Assembly (NCBI RefSeq): GCF_002220365.1
Contig: NZ_MTHB01000041.1
Location: 56,550 to 120,549, forward strand
Length of the DNA: 64,000 bases
Reading direction: 5' to 3'
Origin: Caballeronia sordidicola
GTDB lineage: Bacteria; Pseudomonadota; Gammaproteobacteria; Burkholderiales; Burkholderiaceae
Below, piece after piece: positions 15,887 to 23,634 of the stretch (the stretch's first letter is position 1; the number at the start of each line of letters is the position of its first letter). Both the position numbers and the translations under genes were made by a program. A model generated the notes under the pieces. It saw only the letters and a program-made list of their open reading frames with translations, was not told the DNA's origin and searched no databases.

Positions 15887-16609
15887 TCAATCGACCACCC
15901 TGACCATCCCCGAAGCGAGATCGTAGATCGCTCCGATCACTTGCACCTTGCCCGCCCTCACATACTCTCCGATCAGCGGCTTCGAGACCCTCAACCGGTT
16001 GACGTTCAGCCGCACATTTTCGATCGTGGCGTCCGCCACCAGATCGCCATGTCCATGCGTCTTGGCGATCTCGACGGCCGGCGTGATCGCCCTGACCAGT
16101 TCGGGCAAATGCCCCGGCAAGACGGCACCTTCACGGATCACCTTGACTGCGGCGGAGACCGCGCCGCAATGTGTATGTCCAAGCACCACGATCAACGGTA
16201 CACCCAAGAACTTCACCCCGTATTCCAGGCTGGCGAGTCCATCGTCGTTGACGAAATTACCCGCGACCCTTACGACGAAAAGATCGCCCGGACCTTGATC
16301 GAACGCCAACTCAGGTGAAACCCTTGAATCCGCGCAACCGAGAATCGCCGCAATGGGATATTGCGCCGTCACTCGTGCCGCCCGGCCAGCGGAATAGTCC
16401 TTGTTTGCAGGGACATTATCAACATATCGCTCGTTGCCCTGCAGCAGGCGTGCAAGTGCATCCGAGGGTGCAATCGCGTTGGGACCAGGCCCCGCTGAAG
16501 GTTGATCGGCGCGTGCATCATGCAACGAAAATGCAGCAAGGACCGCGGATGCCGCGCCGGCAAAAAGAGCGCGCCGGCGCGACAAGGAACACATCGAATG
16601 AACGCACAT
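15887..16609 (-). CDS. Tat-exported beta-class carbonic anhydrase
   Basis: 240 residues. The N-terminus has SRRRALFAG and a hydrophobic stretch ending in DARAD, a twin-arginine signal, so the enzyme acts in the periplasm. Beta-class zinc site: Cys92, with Asp94 and Arg96 (CADSR), then His145 and Cys148 (GHTHCGA). It hydrates CO2 to bicarbonate. GGAGGAG six bases before the ATG at 16609 fixes the start. Faces the tonB gene convergently. A zinc enzyme next to a zinc-uptake cluster is suggestive, but no Zur box was found upstream of it. Confidence 0.9.
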   Translation of the reverse strand: MCVHSMCSLSRRRALFAGAASAVLAAFSLHDARADQPSAGPGPNAIAPSDALARLLQGNERYVDNVPANKDYSAGRAARVTAQYPIAAILGCADSRVSPELAFDQGPGDLFVVRVAGNFVNDDGLASLEYGVKFLGVPLIVVLGHTHCGAVSAAVKVIREGAVLPGHLPELVRAITPAVEIAKTHGHGDLVADATIENVRLNVNRLRVSKPLIGEYVRAGKVQVIGAIYDLASGMVRVVD

Positions 16610-16779
16610 GGAAAACTCCTCCAGAGGAATAAACGCCACACCCATCACGGGACGCAGATGCGCGTCCGACGCTCCTGGACAGTGCGTCAACCGCGCGCGG
16701 GAGAACGTGTTTTTCGCCCGGTTACACGATAGTCGTCGCTGCGCCAATCACGATTGCTGAGCCCAAAACTTCGACTAGC

Positions 16780-17100
16780 TCAGCGCATGCCGGCGACCGG
16801 CACCACGGCGACGGGTTGTGCGTAGCTTACGTTCGCCACAGGCACGGCAGCGTAGCCGCCCTGCACTGGCACATAAACCACTGGCTTCGGCGCCGGCATG
16901 CGGACCGCAACAACAGGAGCCGCGGGCACCACCGCGACGTACCTCCGCTGAACCGGGACGCTGTAGTAAACAGGCCGCGGCGGCGGTACATAAACCACAG
17001 CCGGTCCGGCGTATACAACGAATGTCCGTGCTTCAGCGCCGGCGCAGAGCATGAAACCAAGAGCAGTGGCGGCGGATGCACTGATAAGACGAATATTCAT
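16780..17100 (-). CDS. Exported Val/Pro-rich small protein of unknown function
   Basis: 106 residues. Signal peptide (about 1-24, MNIRLISASAATALGFMLCAGAEA), then low-complexity sequence dominated by V, P, A and Y (VVYVPPPRPVYYSVPVQ, PVVYVPVQGGYAAVPV). Start at 17100 follows GAAGGGAA. It resembles no family I can name; such proteins are common in Burkholderia envelopes. Confidence 0.65.
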   Translation of the reverse strand: MNIRLISASAATALGFMLCAGAEARTFVVYAGPAVVYVPPPRPVYYSVPVQRRYVAVVPAAPVVAVRMPAPKPVVYVPVQGGYAAVPVANVSYAQPVAVVPVAGMR

Positions 17101-17516
17101 GTGAATTCCCTTCAATTCGATCGGCAGGTCTCGTCTTCGCTTTGGAAGCCGTTCCGCCGGGCAATTCGCATTGCTTCAGAGCCTTGCGAATCTGTTGAAG
17201 CGCTCGTAGCGCCGACCACCGAAAGATACGCAAACCGCGGTTGAAAACCACGTCAAAACATATTTCATTCGATGTCACGGTCATCCGTGCTCACACGTCA
17301 GGGCACGCAATTTTTGTAGGGAGTAGATGCTTAGTTATCGGCACGATGCATGACATGTGGTGACATGATTCGTAGCCGGTTTGTCATTCATTTTCGGGTG
17401 CTGGCCGATAAGCTTCGGTCTGCCATTGGTCTTGGCCGCTCCTGACGGCCAAACGCAAACACCCGCAACCAATGGCAAACGAACCCTTCATTCACTGGAA
17501 GTCACTGGAGAACCCC
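17101..17516. other. Intergenic region between divergent small exported-protein genes
   Basis: About 415 bases holding the promoters of the flanking divergent genes. No gene, terminator or clear operator was recognised. Confidence 0.5.
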
Positions 17517-17822
17517 ATGAAAAACACGCTTACCATCCTTGTCCTGTCCATCGCCGCCTCCTTCGCCAGCACAGGCGCCATGGCGCAAACCGCGCCGCAA
17601 GCCACGGTCAGCCCGCAACGCATGGAGCGTGCGATGCAGCAACTGCAGGCGCGCTTTGCTGCCGCCAACACCACGCACGACGGCAAGCTGACCCAGGCGC
17701 AAGCAGCGCAAGGCATGCCGATGGTCGCGCAGAACTTCGACCAGATCGACACGCAAAAAGCTGGCTACATCACGCTGCCGCAAATCGAGCAATTCATGCA
17801 GCAGCGCGCGACATCGCACTGA
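17517..17822 (+). CDS. Exported EF-hand-like protein
   Basis: 101 residues with a signal peptide ending GAMAQ (residue 24) and two helix-loop-helix stretches resembling EF-hands: NTTHDGKLTQAQA and DTQKAGYITLPQI. Both loops are degenerate, and the first lacks an acidic residue at position 1, so calcium binding is uncertain. Start at 17517 follows GGAG. Located just before a two-component system, which suggests, but does not prove, a periplasmic sensing or stress role. Confidence 0.7.
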   Translation: MKNTLTILVLSIAASFASTGAMAQTAPQATVSPQRMERAMQQLQARFAAANTTHDGKLTQAQAAQGMPMVAQNFDQIDTQKAGYITLPQIEQFMQQRATSH

Positions 17823-17889
17823 CGGTGACGCGACAGCAGTGGAAGCTTTTTGTTCTGTGCGTACTGGACTATTGTCTTTGAATTGAGGT

Positions 17890-18085
17890 CCGCGTTGTCC
17901 TCTTCTCGCAGCCAGCGCGGCGCTCATTGTGCCGCTCGCCGGTTGCGTGACAGTCGGCCCTGCTTCAACTAGCTGGCCACGCGCGTGGAGAACCCGCAGT
18001 TTGAAAACCTGCCGTCCCAAGCACTGCTACAGCGGCTTGCCGAACGTCACGAAGCACATCCGTCCGACGCATCGAAGGAGGCATG
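17890..18085 (+). pseudogene. Remnant of an exported lipoprotein, possibly an efflux outer-membrane factor
   Basis: One frame reads PLLAASAALIVPLAGC then VTVGP, a lipoprotein signal with lipobox LAGC, but has a stop directly upstream and no usable start. Another frame after an in-frame TAG reads LATRVENPQFENLPSQALLQ and on to a stop at 18083-18085. CxVGP after the lipobox cysteine is usual for NodT-type outer-membrane efflux lipoproteins. It looks like the two ends of a deleted gene directly before the response regulator. Confidence 0.3.
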
Positions 18086-18086
18086 A

Positions 18087-18800
18087 ATGGAGAGTCAGCC
18101 GAAGATCATCGTTCTCGACGACGAAGCCGAGTTGCGCAACATGCTGCAGCGTTTCCTGAGCAGTCACGGGTTCGAAGTCCGCGTGGTCGCCGACAGCAAG
18201 CGACTTGATCGCTATCTGCAGCGCGAGCCTTTCGATCTGCTGATTCTCGACCTGATGATGGATCAGGAGGATGGGCTATCGGTGTGCCGGCGCTTGCGTG
18301 CCGAAGGCCAGACACTGCCCATTCTCATCCTCACCGCCAAGGGCGATCCCGTCGACAAGGTCATTGGTCTCGAAACCGGCGCCGACGACTACCTCGCCAA
18401 ACCGTTCCTGCCGCGTGAACTCGTCGCACGCGTTCGCGCGCTGCTCAGACGCCAGAAGATCGCTGCGGGCGAACCTGTACTCAGGTCGCAGACCGTGCGT
18501 TTCGGCGACTATTGCCTCGATCTCGGCAAACAGCGCCTCTACAGGTGCGGCGAGTTGTTCGAGATTCATTCGACCCAGATGCTGCTATTGAATGCTCTGG
18601 GTGCTTCACCGAACCGGCCCGTTAGCCGTGACAATCTGATCGCCCGCTCACGCGGACGCGACCACGATGCGCTTGATCGCAGTATCGACGTGCAGGTACT
18701 ACGGCTGAGACAAATCGTGGAAGCCGATCCGTCGAAACCGCGCTTCGTCAAGACGGTGTGGGGCGTGGGCTACATGCTGGTCGCGGAAGTCGAACCATGA
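18087..18800 (+). CDS. OmpR-family response regulator
   Basis: 237 residues. Receiver domain with acidic pocket DDE at 11-13, phosphoacceptor Asp55 (LLILDLMMD), Thr83 and Lys105 (LAKPF), then a winged-helix DNA-binding domain (about 135-235, ending KTVWGVGYMLVAE). AAGGAGG precedes the ATG. It overlaps the histidine kinase start by four bases (ATGA). Closest in style to OmpR of EnvZ/OmpR-like pairs; targets unknown. Confidence 0.93.
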   Translation: MESQPKIIVLDDEAELRNMLQRFLSSHGFEVRVVADSKRLDRYLQREPFDLLILDLMMDQEDGLSVCRRLRAEGQTLPILILTAKGDPVDKVIGLETGADDYLAKPFLPRELVARVRALLRRQKIAAGEPVLRSQTVRFGDYCLDLGKQRLYRCGELFEIHSTQMLLLNALGASPNRPVSRDNLIARSRGRDHDALDRSIDVQVLRLRQIVEADPSKPRFVKTVWGVGYMLVAEVEP

Positions 18801-20233
18801 GACCTCGCATGAGCCGACGCATGAGCCCTCGCATAAGCCCTCGAATGGGCTCAGTCACGCTGCCGCGCTCGTTGTTCGCACGCAATATCGCGCTGCTCGT
18901 GGCACTGGTCATTGTCAGCCAGATCAGCTCGTTAAGCGTACTAATGCACTTTGTTCAGAGACCACGGATCGAACGCGCCGCCGAGACTTTCGCGATCTAC
19001 GTGCAAACGCTCGATGACCTGCTGAAGACCGTCGCGCCTGACGCACAGAGCGCACTCGCGGTTCGCTTCGAAGCCAGCCGGCAATTCCCCGCCGGCGCCG
19101 CCTCCGAACCTTCGCTGACATGGCGCAATTTTTATCGGACTTATCAGCGCGATGTTTTTATCGATACCTTACGCCAGCATTTGCCCGCGGGCATGGAGGT
19201 TCAATGGCAGACGCAAGGCGAGCAACGGCTTTGGATTCGCGCGCATCTTGGTCACGAACCTAGCTGGATCGCCCTGCCCGTTCCTGAAGCCGCTCACAAC
19301 GACGGCATGCTCTCCGCTGTCGCGCTGTCGCTCGCGCTTGGCGGGCTTGCCATCGTCACCGCCTACCTGATCCAGCGCCATATCAACCGGCCCTTGCGCG
19401 ATCTCGCCAACGCAGCGCACCGCTTGAGCTCCGGCGACGCGCCACAAGCACTGCGTGTCGATGGAACGACCGAGATCGCGCAAGTCAGCGTCGCATTCAA
19501 CCAGATGGTCCACGCTTTGCAGGAAGCCGATGCGACCCGTTCGCTGATGCTCGCCGGTATCTCGCACGATATCCGCACGCCGTTGACGAAGCTGCGCCTG
19601 GCCGTGGCAATGACCACACCATCGGAAGAACATGATGAACTCGCGCTATCGACGGATCATTATCTCGATCAGATCGACGCCATTCTCCAGCAGTTCATGG
19701 ACTATGCTGGTAGCGGCACGCGTGAAGCGGCCGAGGTCGGTGACCTGAATGCGCTGGTGACTAGCCTTGCCGCCGACTTCGCCGGTCTTGGTCACGTGTT
19801 CGAGCTGACTCTGGGCGAGCTGCAACCATTCGCGTTCCGTCCTATCAGCGTCATGCGCGTTCTGATGAACCTGATGCAGAACGCGGTGCTGTACGGCCGC
19901 GTGGGGTTGTCGGCGCGTACCTGGGAAGACGATGCCAGTCACACCGCGTACGTGGAGATCGCCGATCGTGGCAACGGCGTGAATGCTGGGGATCTCGATG
20001 CATTGAAAGCGCCGTTCAAACGCGGGCGTTCGACGGGCGCGCATCCGGGAGGGACGGGGTTGGGTCTGGCTATCGTCGAAAGGATCGCGAAGCTGCATGG
20101 CGGTGAACTTCAGCTGCTGCAGCGTGAAGGCGGCGGGTTTGCAGCTATCGTCTCCTTGACAACGAGGCCAGGGAATCAGCGCTCGCAAGAAGAACGCGGC
20201 GCGGCTCAAGAGCCCTCGCAAGTAAAACGTTGA
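18797..20233 (+). CDS. EnvZ-like sensor histidine kinase
   Basis: 478 residues from the ATG that overlaps the regulator stop. Two membrane helices (about 28-50 and 172-195) flank a periplasmic sensor of roughly 120 residues; HAMP follows (HINRPLRDLANAAHRLSSGD), then the dimerisation/phosphoacceptor segment SHDIRTPLTKLR with His257, and the ATPase domain with N box (LMNLMQNAVLYG), G1 (EIADRGNGV) and G2 (GGTGLGLAIVE). The first 20 residues are Arg/Met/Ser/Pro-rich from short imperfect DNA repeats. The signal is unknown. Confidence 0.93.
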   Translation: MRPRMSRRMSPRISPRMGSVTLPRSLFARNIALLVALVIVSQISSLSVLMHFVQRPRIERAAETFAIYVQTLDDLLKTVAPDAQSALAVRFEASRQFPAGAASEPSLTWRNFYRTYQRDVFIDTLRQHLPAGMEVQWQTQGEQRLWIRAHLGHEPSWIALPVPEAAHNDGMLSAVALSLALGGLAIVTAYLIQRHINRPLRDLANAAHRLSSGDAPQALRVDGTTEIAQVSVAFNQMVHALQEADATRSLMLAGISHDIRTPLTKLRLAVAMTTPSEEHDELALSTDHYLDQIDAILQQFMDYAGSGTREAAEVGDLNALVTSLAADFAGLGHVFELTLGELQPFAFRPISVMRVLMNLMQNAVLYGRVGLSARTWEDDASHTAYVEIADRGNGVNAGDLDALKAPFKRGRSTGAHPGGTGLGLAIVERIAKLHGGELQLLQREGGGFAAIVSLTTRPGNQRSQEERGAAQEPSQVKR

Positions 20234-20329
20234 GCGCACATTGAACACTTGTTGCGCGTACTATTTCCGTCCCAGCGCGGCTGAAATGATCGCGCTGCGC
20301 AACACTTTGCCGACAAAGACAAGACGAAG

Positions 20330-21112
20330 ATGGAGTTGGAGATGGAGACGGCCTTGACTACCCCTCACAATCTGATCGATACAACCATTGCCCGCGAAGG
20401 CACAACCTACGTACTGGTTCACGGCGCCTGGCATGGTGGATGGTGCTGGAAGACCGTCGCCCAAATCTTGCGCGCTCATGGGCATCAGGTCTTTACCCCT
20501 ACGCTCAGCGGCCTGGGCGAACGTGCACATCTGCTCTCGAAGGCTATTGATCTCAGTGTCTTCATCCAGGACGTCGTCAATGTCCTCGAGTACGAAGACC
20601 TGACCGACGTCGTCTTGGTCGGCCACAGTTTTGGCGGACTGCCGATCACCGGTGCGGCAGATCGCGCGCCCCGGCGCATCCGCCAGCTTGTCTTTCTTGA
20701 CGCCGTCGTGCTCGAGCACGGACAGACGGCGTTCTCCCGGCTTGCGCCCGAGATCGTGGCAGGACGCATCGCGCAGTCGAACGAGACCAGCGGCGGCCTC
20801 TCCATACCCGTGCCGCCCGCGAGCGCGTTCGGGGTGTTCGAGCCATCCCAGGTGGCGCTGCTTGAACGCAACTGTACGCCGCATCCGCTGAAGACCTTTG
20901 TTGACCCCATGATGCTCAACGGACCCGTGGGCGGTACGATCCCGAAGGTGTACATCCAGTGTGTCGATCCGGTGTACGAGCCGTTGCAAGCCAGCCGCGA
21001 CTTCGTGCGTGCTCAAGAAGACTGGGCGTGGGACGAAGTAGAAACCGGACACGACGCAATGATCAGCGCGCCCGAAGCGCTTGCTGCCAAATTGCTCCGG
21101 TACGCGTCGTAG
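20330..21112 (+). CDS. Alpha/beta-fold hydrolase (esterase type)
   Basis: 260 residues. Oxyanion-hole region VLVHGAWHGGWCW, nucleophile elbow VGHSFGG (Ser near residue 99), and a C-terminal ETGHDAMIS that supplies the catalytic His. This resembles the subgroup related to plant methyl-ester esterases and hydroxynitrile lyases; the substrate is not known. ATG 20330 follows AAGACGAAG; ATG 20342 is an alternative. Its TAG stop ends one base before the stop of the convergent GST gene. Confidence 0.88.
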   Translation: MELEMETALTTPHNLIDTTIAREGTTYVLVHGAWHGGWCWKTVAQILRAHGHQVFTPTLSGLGERAHLLSKAIDLSVFIQDVVNVLEYEDLTDVVLVGHSFGGLPITGAADRAPRRIRQLVFLDAVVLEHGQTAFSRLAPEIVAGRIAQSNETSGGLSIPVPPASAFGVFEPSQVALLERNCTPHPLKTFVDPMMLNGPVGGTIPKVYIQCVDPVYEPLQASRDFVRAQEDWAWDEVETGHDAMISAPEALAAKLLRYAS

Positions 21113-21811
21113 TCAGGCGGATCTGGCTATCGCCGCACGAATTGCGCGGCAGTGCCGCACAAGCTCAGGCTGCGTCAAAACGAACTGCTTGAGCGGCGTG
21201 TCTATATCGTAGAAAAAGATGTTCGCCACGAAGCCATAAACGCTGGCGTCGATACCTGCCGGCTGCGCGCCGAACAGGAATTCACTATCCCCAAGCAGAT
21301 TCGATATCACCTGCAAATCGGCGATCCCTCGCGCATAGACCTCGCCGGTTTCAAAGCGACCGATGCCTTGATATCGATACCGCTCGAAGTTGTATTGTCT
21401 TGCCGCGTCGAGGCTATCTGGGGTAATGCCAGGATGTGCCGCCAGGAACGCGTCCTTGAAGACCGGCCAGAAACGCGGATCGCTCCAGCGTGAATACGAC
21501 ATGACCCAATACAGATCGTCGAGCGCCCGCCCGATCAAAAAGCTCAGGTCATGCTGGATGCGTGTCAGCGCATCGTCAATAGCGAGGCCGTACTGCCGCT
21601 TCAGATAAGCGATGATCGCGTCGCTATCGCCAATCGATTCCTGGCCGTCGGTCACGTACGGAAGCTGTCCGCGGGGTGCAGATTTTGTATCGAGGATATG
21701 CCGATGCTCGAAAGGCAAACCGCAGAGCTTGAGGAATGCGAATACCTTCAGACCATACGGATTGTTGTCTTCGAGACCGTACAGTTCCGGGTATGAAAAG
21801 AGAGTGATCAT
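21113..21811 (-). CDS. Glutathione S-transferase family protein (metaxin-like type)
   Basis: 232 residues. N-terminal thioredoxin-like domain (ITLFSYPELYGLEDNNPYGLKVFAFLKLCGLPFE, then GQLPYVTDG and IGDSDAIIAYL), and a helical C-terminal domain with GIDASVYGFVANIFF, as in the metaxin/Tom37-like bacterial GSTs. Substrate and glutathione dependence are uncertain. Convergent with the hydrolase, with no base between the stop codons. Confidence 0.85.
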   Translation of the reverse strand: MITLFSYPELYGLEDNNPYGLKVFAFLKLCGLPFEHRHILDTKSAPRGQLPYVTDGQESIGDSDAIIAYLKRQYGLAIDDALTRIQHDLSFLIGRALDDLYWVMSYSRWSDPRFWPVFKDAFLAAHPGITPDSLDAARQYNFERYRYQGIGRFETGEVYARGIADLQVISNLLGDSEFLFGAQPAGIDASVYGFVANIFFYDIDTPLKQFVLTQPELVRHCRAIRAAIARSA

Positions 21812-21902
21812 GCAACGCTCCCTGAAGAGGGTGCCGCGTGGCGGGCGTGGACATAGCCGCCCTTAGTTTATTCCAGCCTGCGTGGCGAGCAAACGGAAGC
21901 GC

Positions 21903-22520
21903 TCATGCGGGCGGACAGGAGAAAGCGGCAAAAACCCGCGCGACGATCGCCAGCGCCTGTTGCTTCAACTCCTCCTCCGACGACCCCGCTCCATCCAGGA
22001 GCAGCGCAGCCTCGCAGATCATTGAACCGATCATTCTTGCCACCAGGTACGGGTTCTCACAATCAAGACGTCCCACCTTCCTGAGCTCCGTCACCGCGGC
22101 TATCAGCAGCCCGTATGGGTAAGCCTCGCTGATCTCACGGCAGCGGCGCTCACCGAGAACGGCGGGCGCGTCCTGGATCACCAGCCGCCGGTACGCGGGT
22201 TCCATACAACTATCGAGAAAAGCGGCCGCTCCCGCCATCACTCGCGCTTCGACGTTCGGCTCGGCCACCGCATGGGCCCGGATCTGCTGCGCTGCAGCCG
22301 CCTGCAACGACACGACCAGCGCTTCGAACAACGCTTGTTTGTCCTCGAAGTGATGATAGAAGGCGCCGCGTGTCACGCGCGCAATCTCGGCAATCTCGCC
22401 GACATTCGCTTGGGCAAAACCCTGGGTCGTGAAGATCGTACGAGCGGCCGCGAGTAACGCCGAACGGGTCTGATCGGCGTACTCCTCGCGGCGTGTCTTG
22501 ATGGGCGTGGGCAGGTTCAT
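21903..22520 (-). CDS. TetR-family transcriptional regulator
   Basis: 205 residues. N-terminal DNA-binding domain with AARTIFTTQGFAQANVGEIAEIARVTRGAFYHHFEDKQALFEALV, and a C-terminal domain with EPAYRRLVIQDAPAVLG, typical of the AcrR-like group. The start at 22520 begins right before the basic N-terminus. Divergent from an NTF2-like gene; the 17-bp palindrome at 22564-22580 between them is its likely operator. Confidence 0.88.
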   Translation of the reverse strand: MNLPTPIKTRREEYADQTRSALLAAARTIFTTQGFAQANVGEIAEIARVTRGAFYHHFEDKQALFEALVVSLQAAAAQQIRAHAVAEPNVEARVMAGAAAFLDSCMEPAYRRLVIQDAPAVLGERRCREISEAYPYGLLIAAVTELRKVGRLDCENPYLVARMIGSMICEAALLLDGAGSSEEELKQQALAIVARVFAAFSCPPA

Positions 22521-22563
22521 CGTTTTAGTGTACCCGGCGTCTTTTGAATTCTCATGGTATGTT

Positions 22564-22580
22564 ACATACACGGTGTATGT
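22564..22580. promoter_or_regulatory. TetR operator palindrome (ACATACAC-G-GTGTATGT)
   Basis: Perfect 8-bp inverted repeat around a single G, in the 111-base gap between the divergent TetR and NTF2-like genes. Resembles AcrR-type operators (TACATACA half-sites). Confidence 0.7.
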
Positions 22581-22631
22581 GAAATGGGACCGCACTGGGC
22601 GTGTCCCCGCAGCGCCGACATGGAGAAACTC

Positions 22632-23078
22632 ATGACAGAAGCAATCCGCGTTGATGCCGCCGCGCGTTATGTGCCGCCTACGTCCGAGCAACTGGCCGCC
22701 GCGCGAGATATTGTTGGACGATTCGCTGAACACTGGGATCACCCGCGAGCCGACGATCTGCGCGAACTGATGCATCCCGATACTCAAAATCTGATCCCGC
22801 CGATGAAGACGCCGGGTAATCGGGAGGATGTAGTCGAGCTCTTCCGGCAGGTGCTGCAGCAGTTACCCGATTTAAGAATCGCCGTTGAGCGATGGGCGCC
22901 CACGGAGAATGCCGTGATGATCGAATGGCGAGCAAGCGCGAGCGTTGCTGGTCAACCGCTTAGCTGGACAGGGGTGGATCGCTTTTGCCTACAGGGCGAC
23001 CGCATGATCGAAGGACGCGTGTATTGGGACACGCGCGAACTTGCGGAACGGATCGCGGCGACTGTGGGGCAAGCTTGA
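22632..23078 (+). CDS. SnoaL/NTF2-like family protein
   Basis: 148 residues of the NTF2-like alpha+beta cone fold: a helical start (SEQLAAARDIVGRFAEHWDHPRADDLRELMHPDTQNLIPP), then strands with VMIEWRASASVAGQPLSWTGVDRFCLQGDRMIEGRVYWD. No catalytic residues can be assigned; family members include polyketide cyclases and small isomerases. Start at 22632 is set by GGAG six bases upstream. Probably repressed by the adjacent TetR. Confidence 0.8.
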   Translation: MTEAIRVDAAARYVPPTSEQLAAARDIVGRFAEHWDHPRADDLRELMHPDTQNLIPPMKTPGNREDVVELFRQVLQQLPDLRIAVERWAPTENAVMIEWRASASVAGQPLSWTGVDRFCLQGDRMIEGRVYWDTRELAERIAATVGQA

Positions 23079-23115
23079 AAGGCGCATCCATCCGGCGCGC
23101 CGATACTTCGTTCGG

Positions 23116-23364
23116 TCATCGCCTATACCGCCCTGATTCACCAGGCCGAGTGGGCGGCAAGGCTTCATAGGTGCGTTCGAACCGTTCACGCGAAGCGGGC
23201 CAACGCTCGCCCTTTACTCCAGTGATAAGGGCATCGCCGGCGTTATATCCCACTTCGCCTTCAAGGGTTGCCGGTACTCCGGGCGCTTGTGCGATTTCAA
23301 CTTCAACCGGATCACGCCGTTTGGCATAACGGTCCGTCACGGGTCGATTGCTTTGATCCATCAT
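23116..23364 (-). CDS. Small PGDYG-domain-like protein
   Basis: 82 residues. The segment GYNAGDALITGVKGERWPASRERFERTYEALPP resembles the small domain found alone or fused in many bacteria with the pattern AGDxLxxGVKGExWPVxRxxFExTYE; its function is unknown. GGAAGG lies just before two consecutive ATG codons (23364 and 23361). Convergent with the NTF2-like gene. Confidence 0.7.
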   Translation of the reverse strand: MMDQSNRPVTDRYAKRRDPVEVEIAQAPGVPATLEGEVGYNAGDALITGVKGERWPASRERFERTYEALPPTRPGESGRYRR

Positions 23365-23634
23365 TGCCTTCCGCTAGGATGCCCAACACACAGGTCGTGG
23401 CATAGGCGCTTGCGACGAAGCATCGGAGGCGCCCCGCCGGATTTACGGCCAATCAACTCATAAACTTGAATTTAGTTGACCGTGTCGCGCTTGGCAACAC
23501 TACCGAGCCTTTTACCAGGCGTGCTCGCCCGGTCTTGCGGTCTTGCGCGCCAATAGCTGCGCTTGTTCGTGTCTGGATCGCTGGGCGCTTTGCAAACTAG
23601 GTTAGCTGACAAGCGTTGGGCGGAACCCGGAATC

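Noticed and set aside
16700..16725. GTAACC on the minus strand upstream of the carbonic anhydrase
   Set aside because: The expected CGAA is not 16 bases away; the nearest TTCG complement is far too close for the motif.
17929..18159. Plus-strand frame entering the response regulator as a separate gene
   Set aside because: Lacks a usable start, overlaps the regulator out of frame; better read as a lipoprotein remnant.
20261..21052. Long minus-strand frame opposite the alpha/beta hydrolase
   Set aside because: Shadow frame; the plus strand has a complete hydrolase with nucleophile elbow and oxyanion motif.
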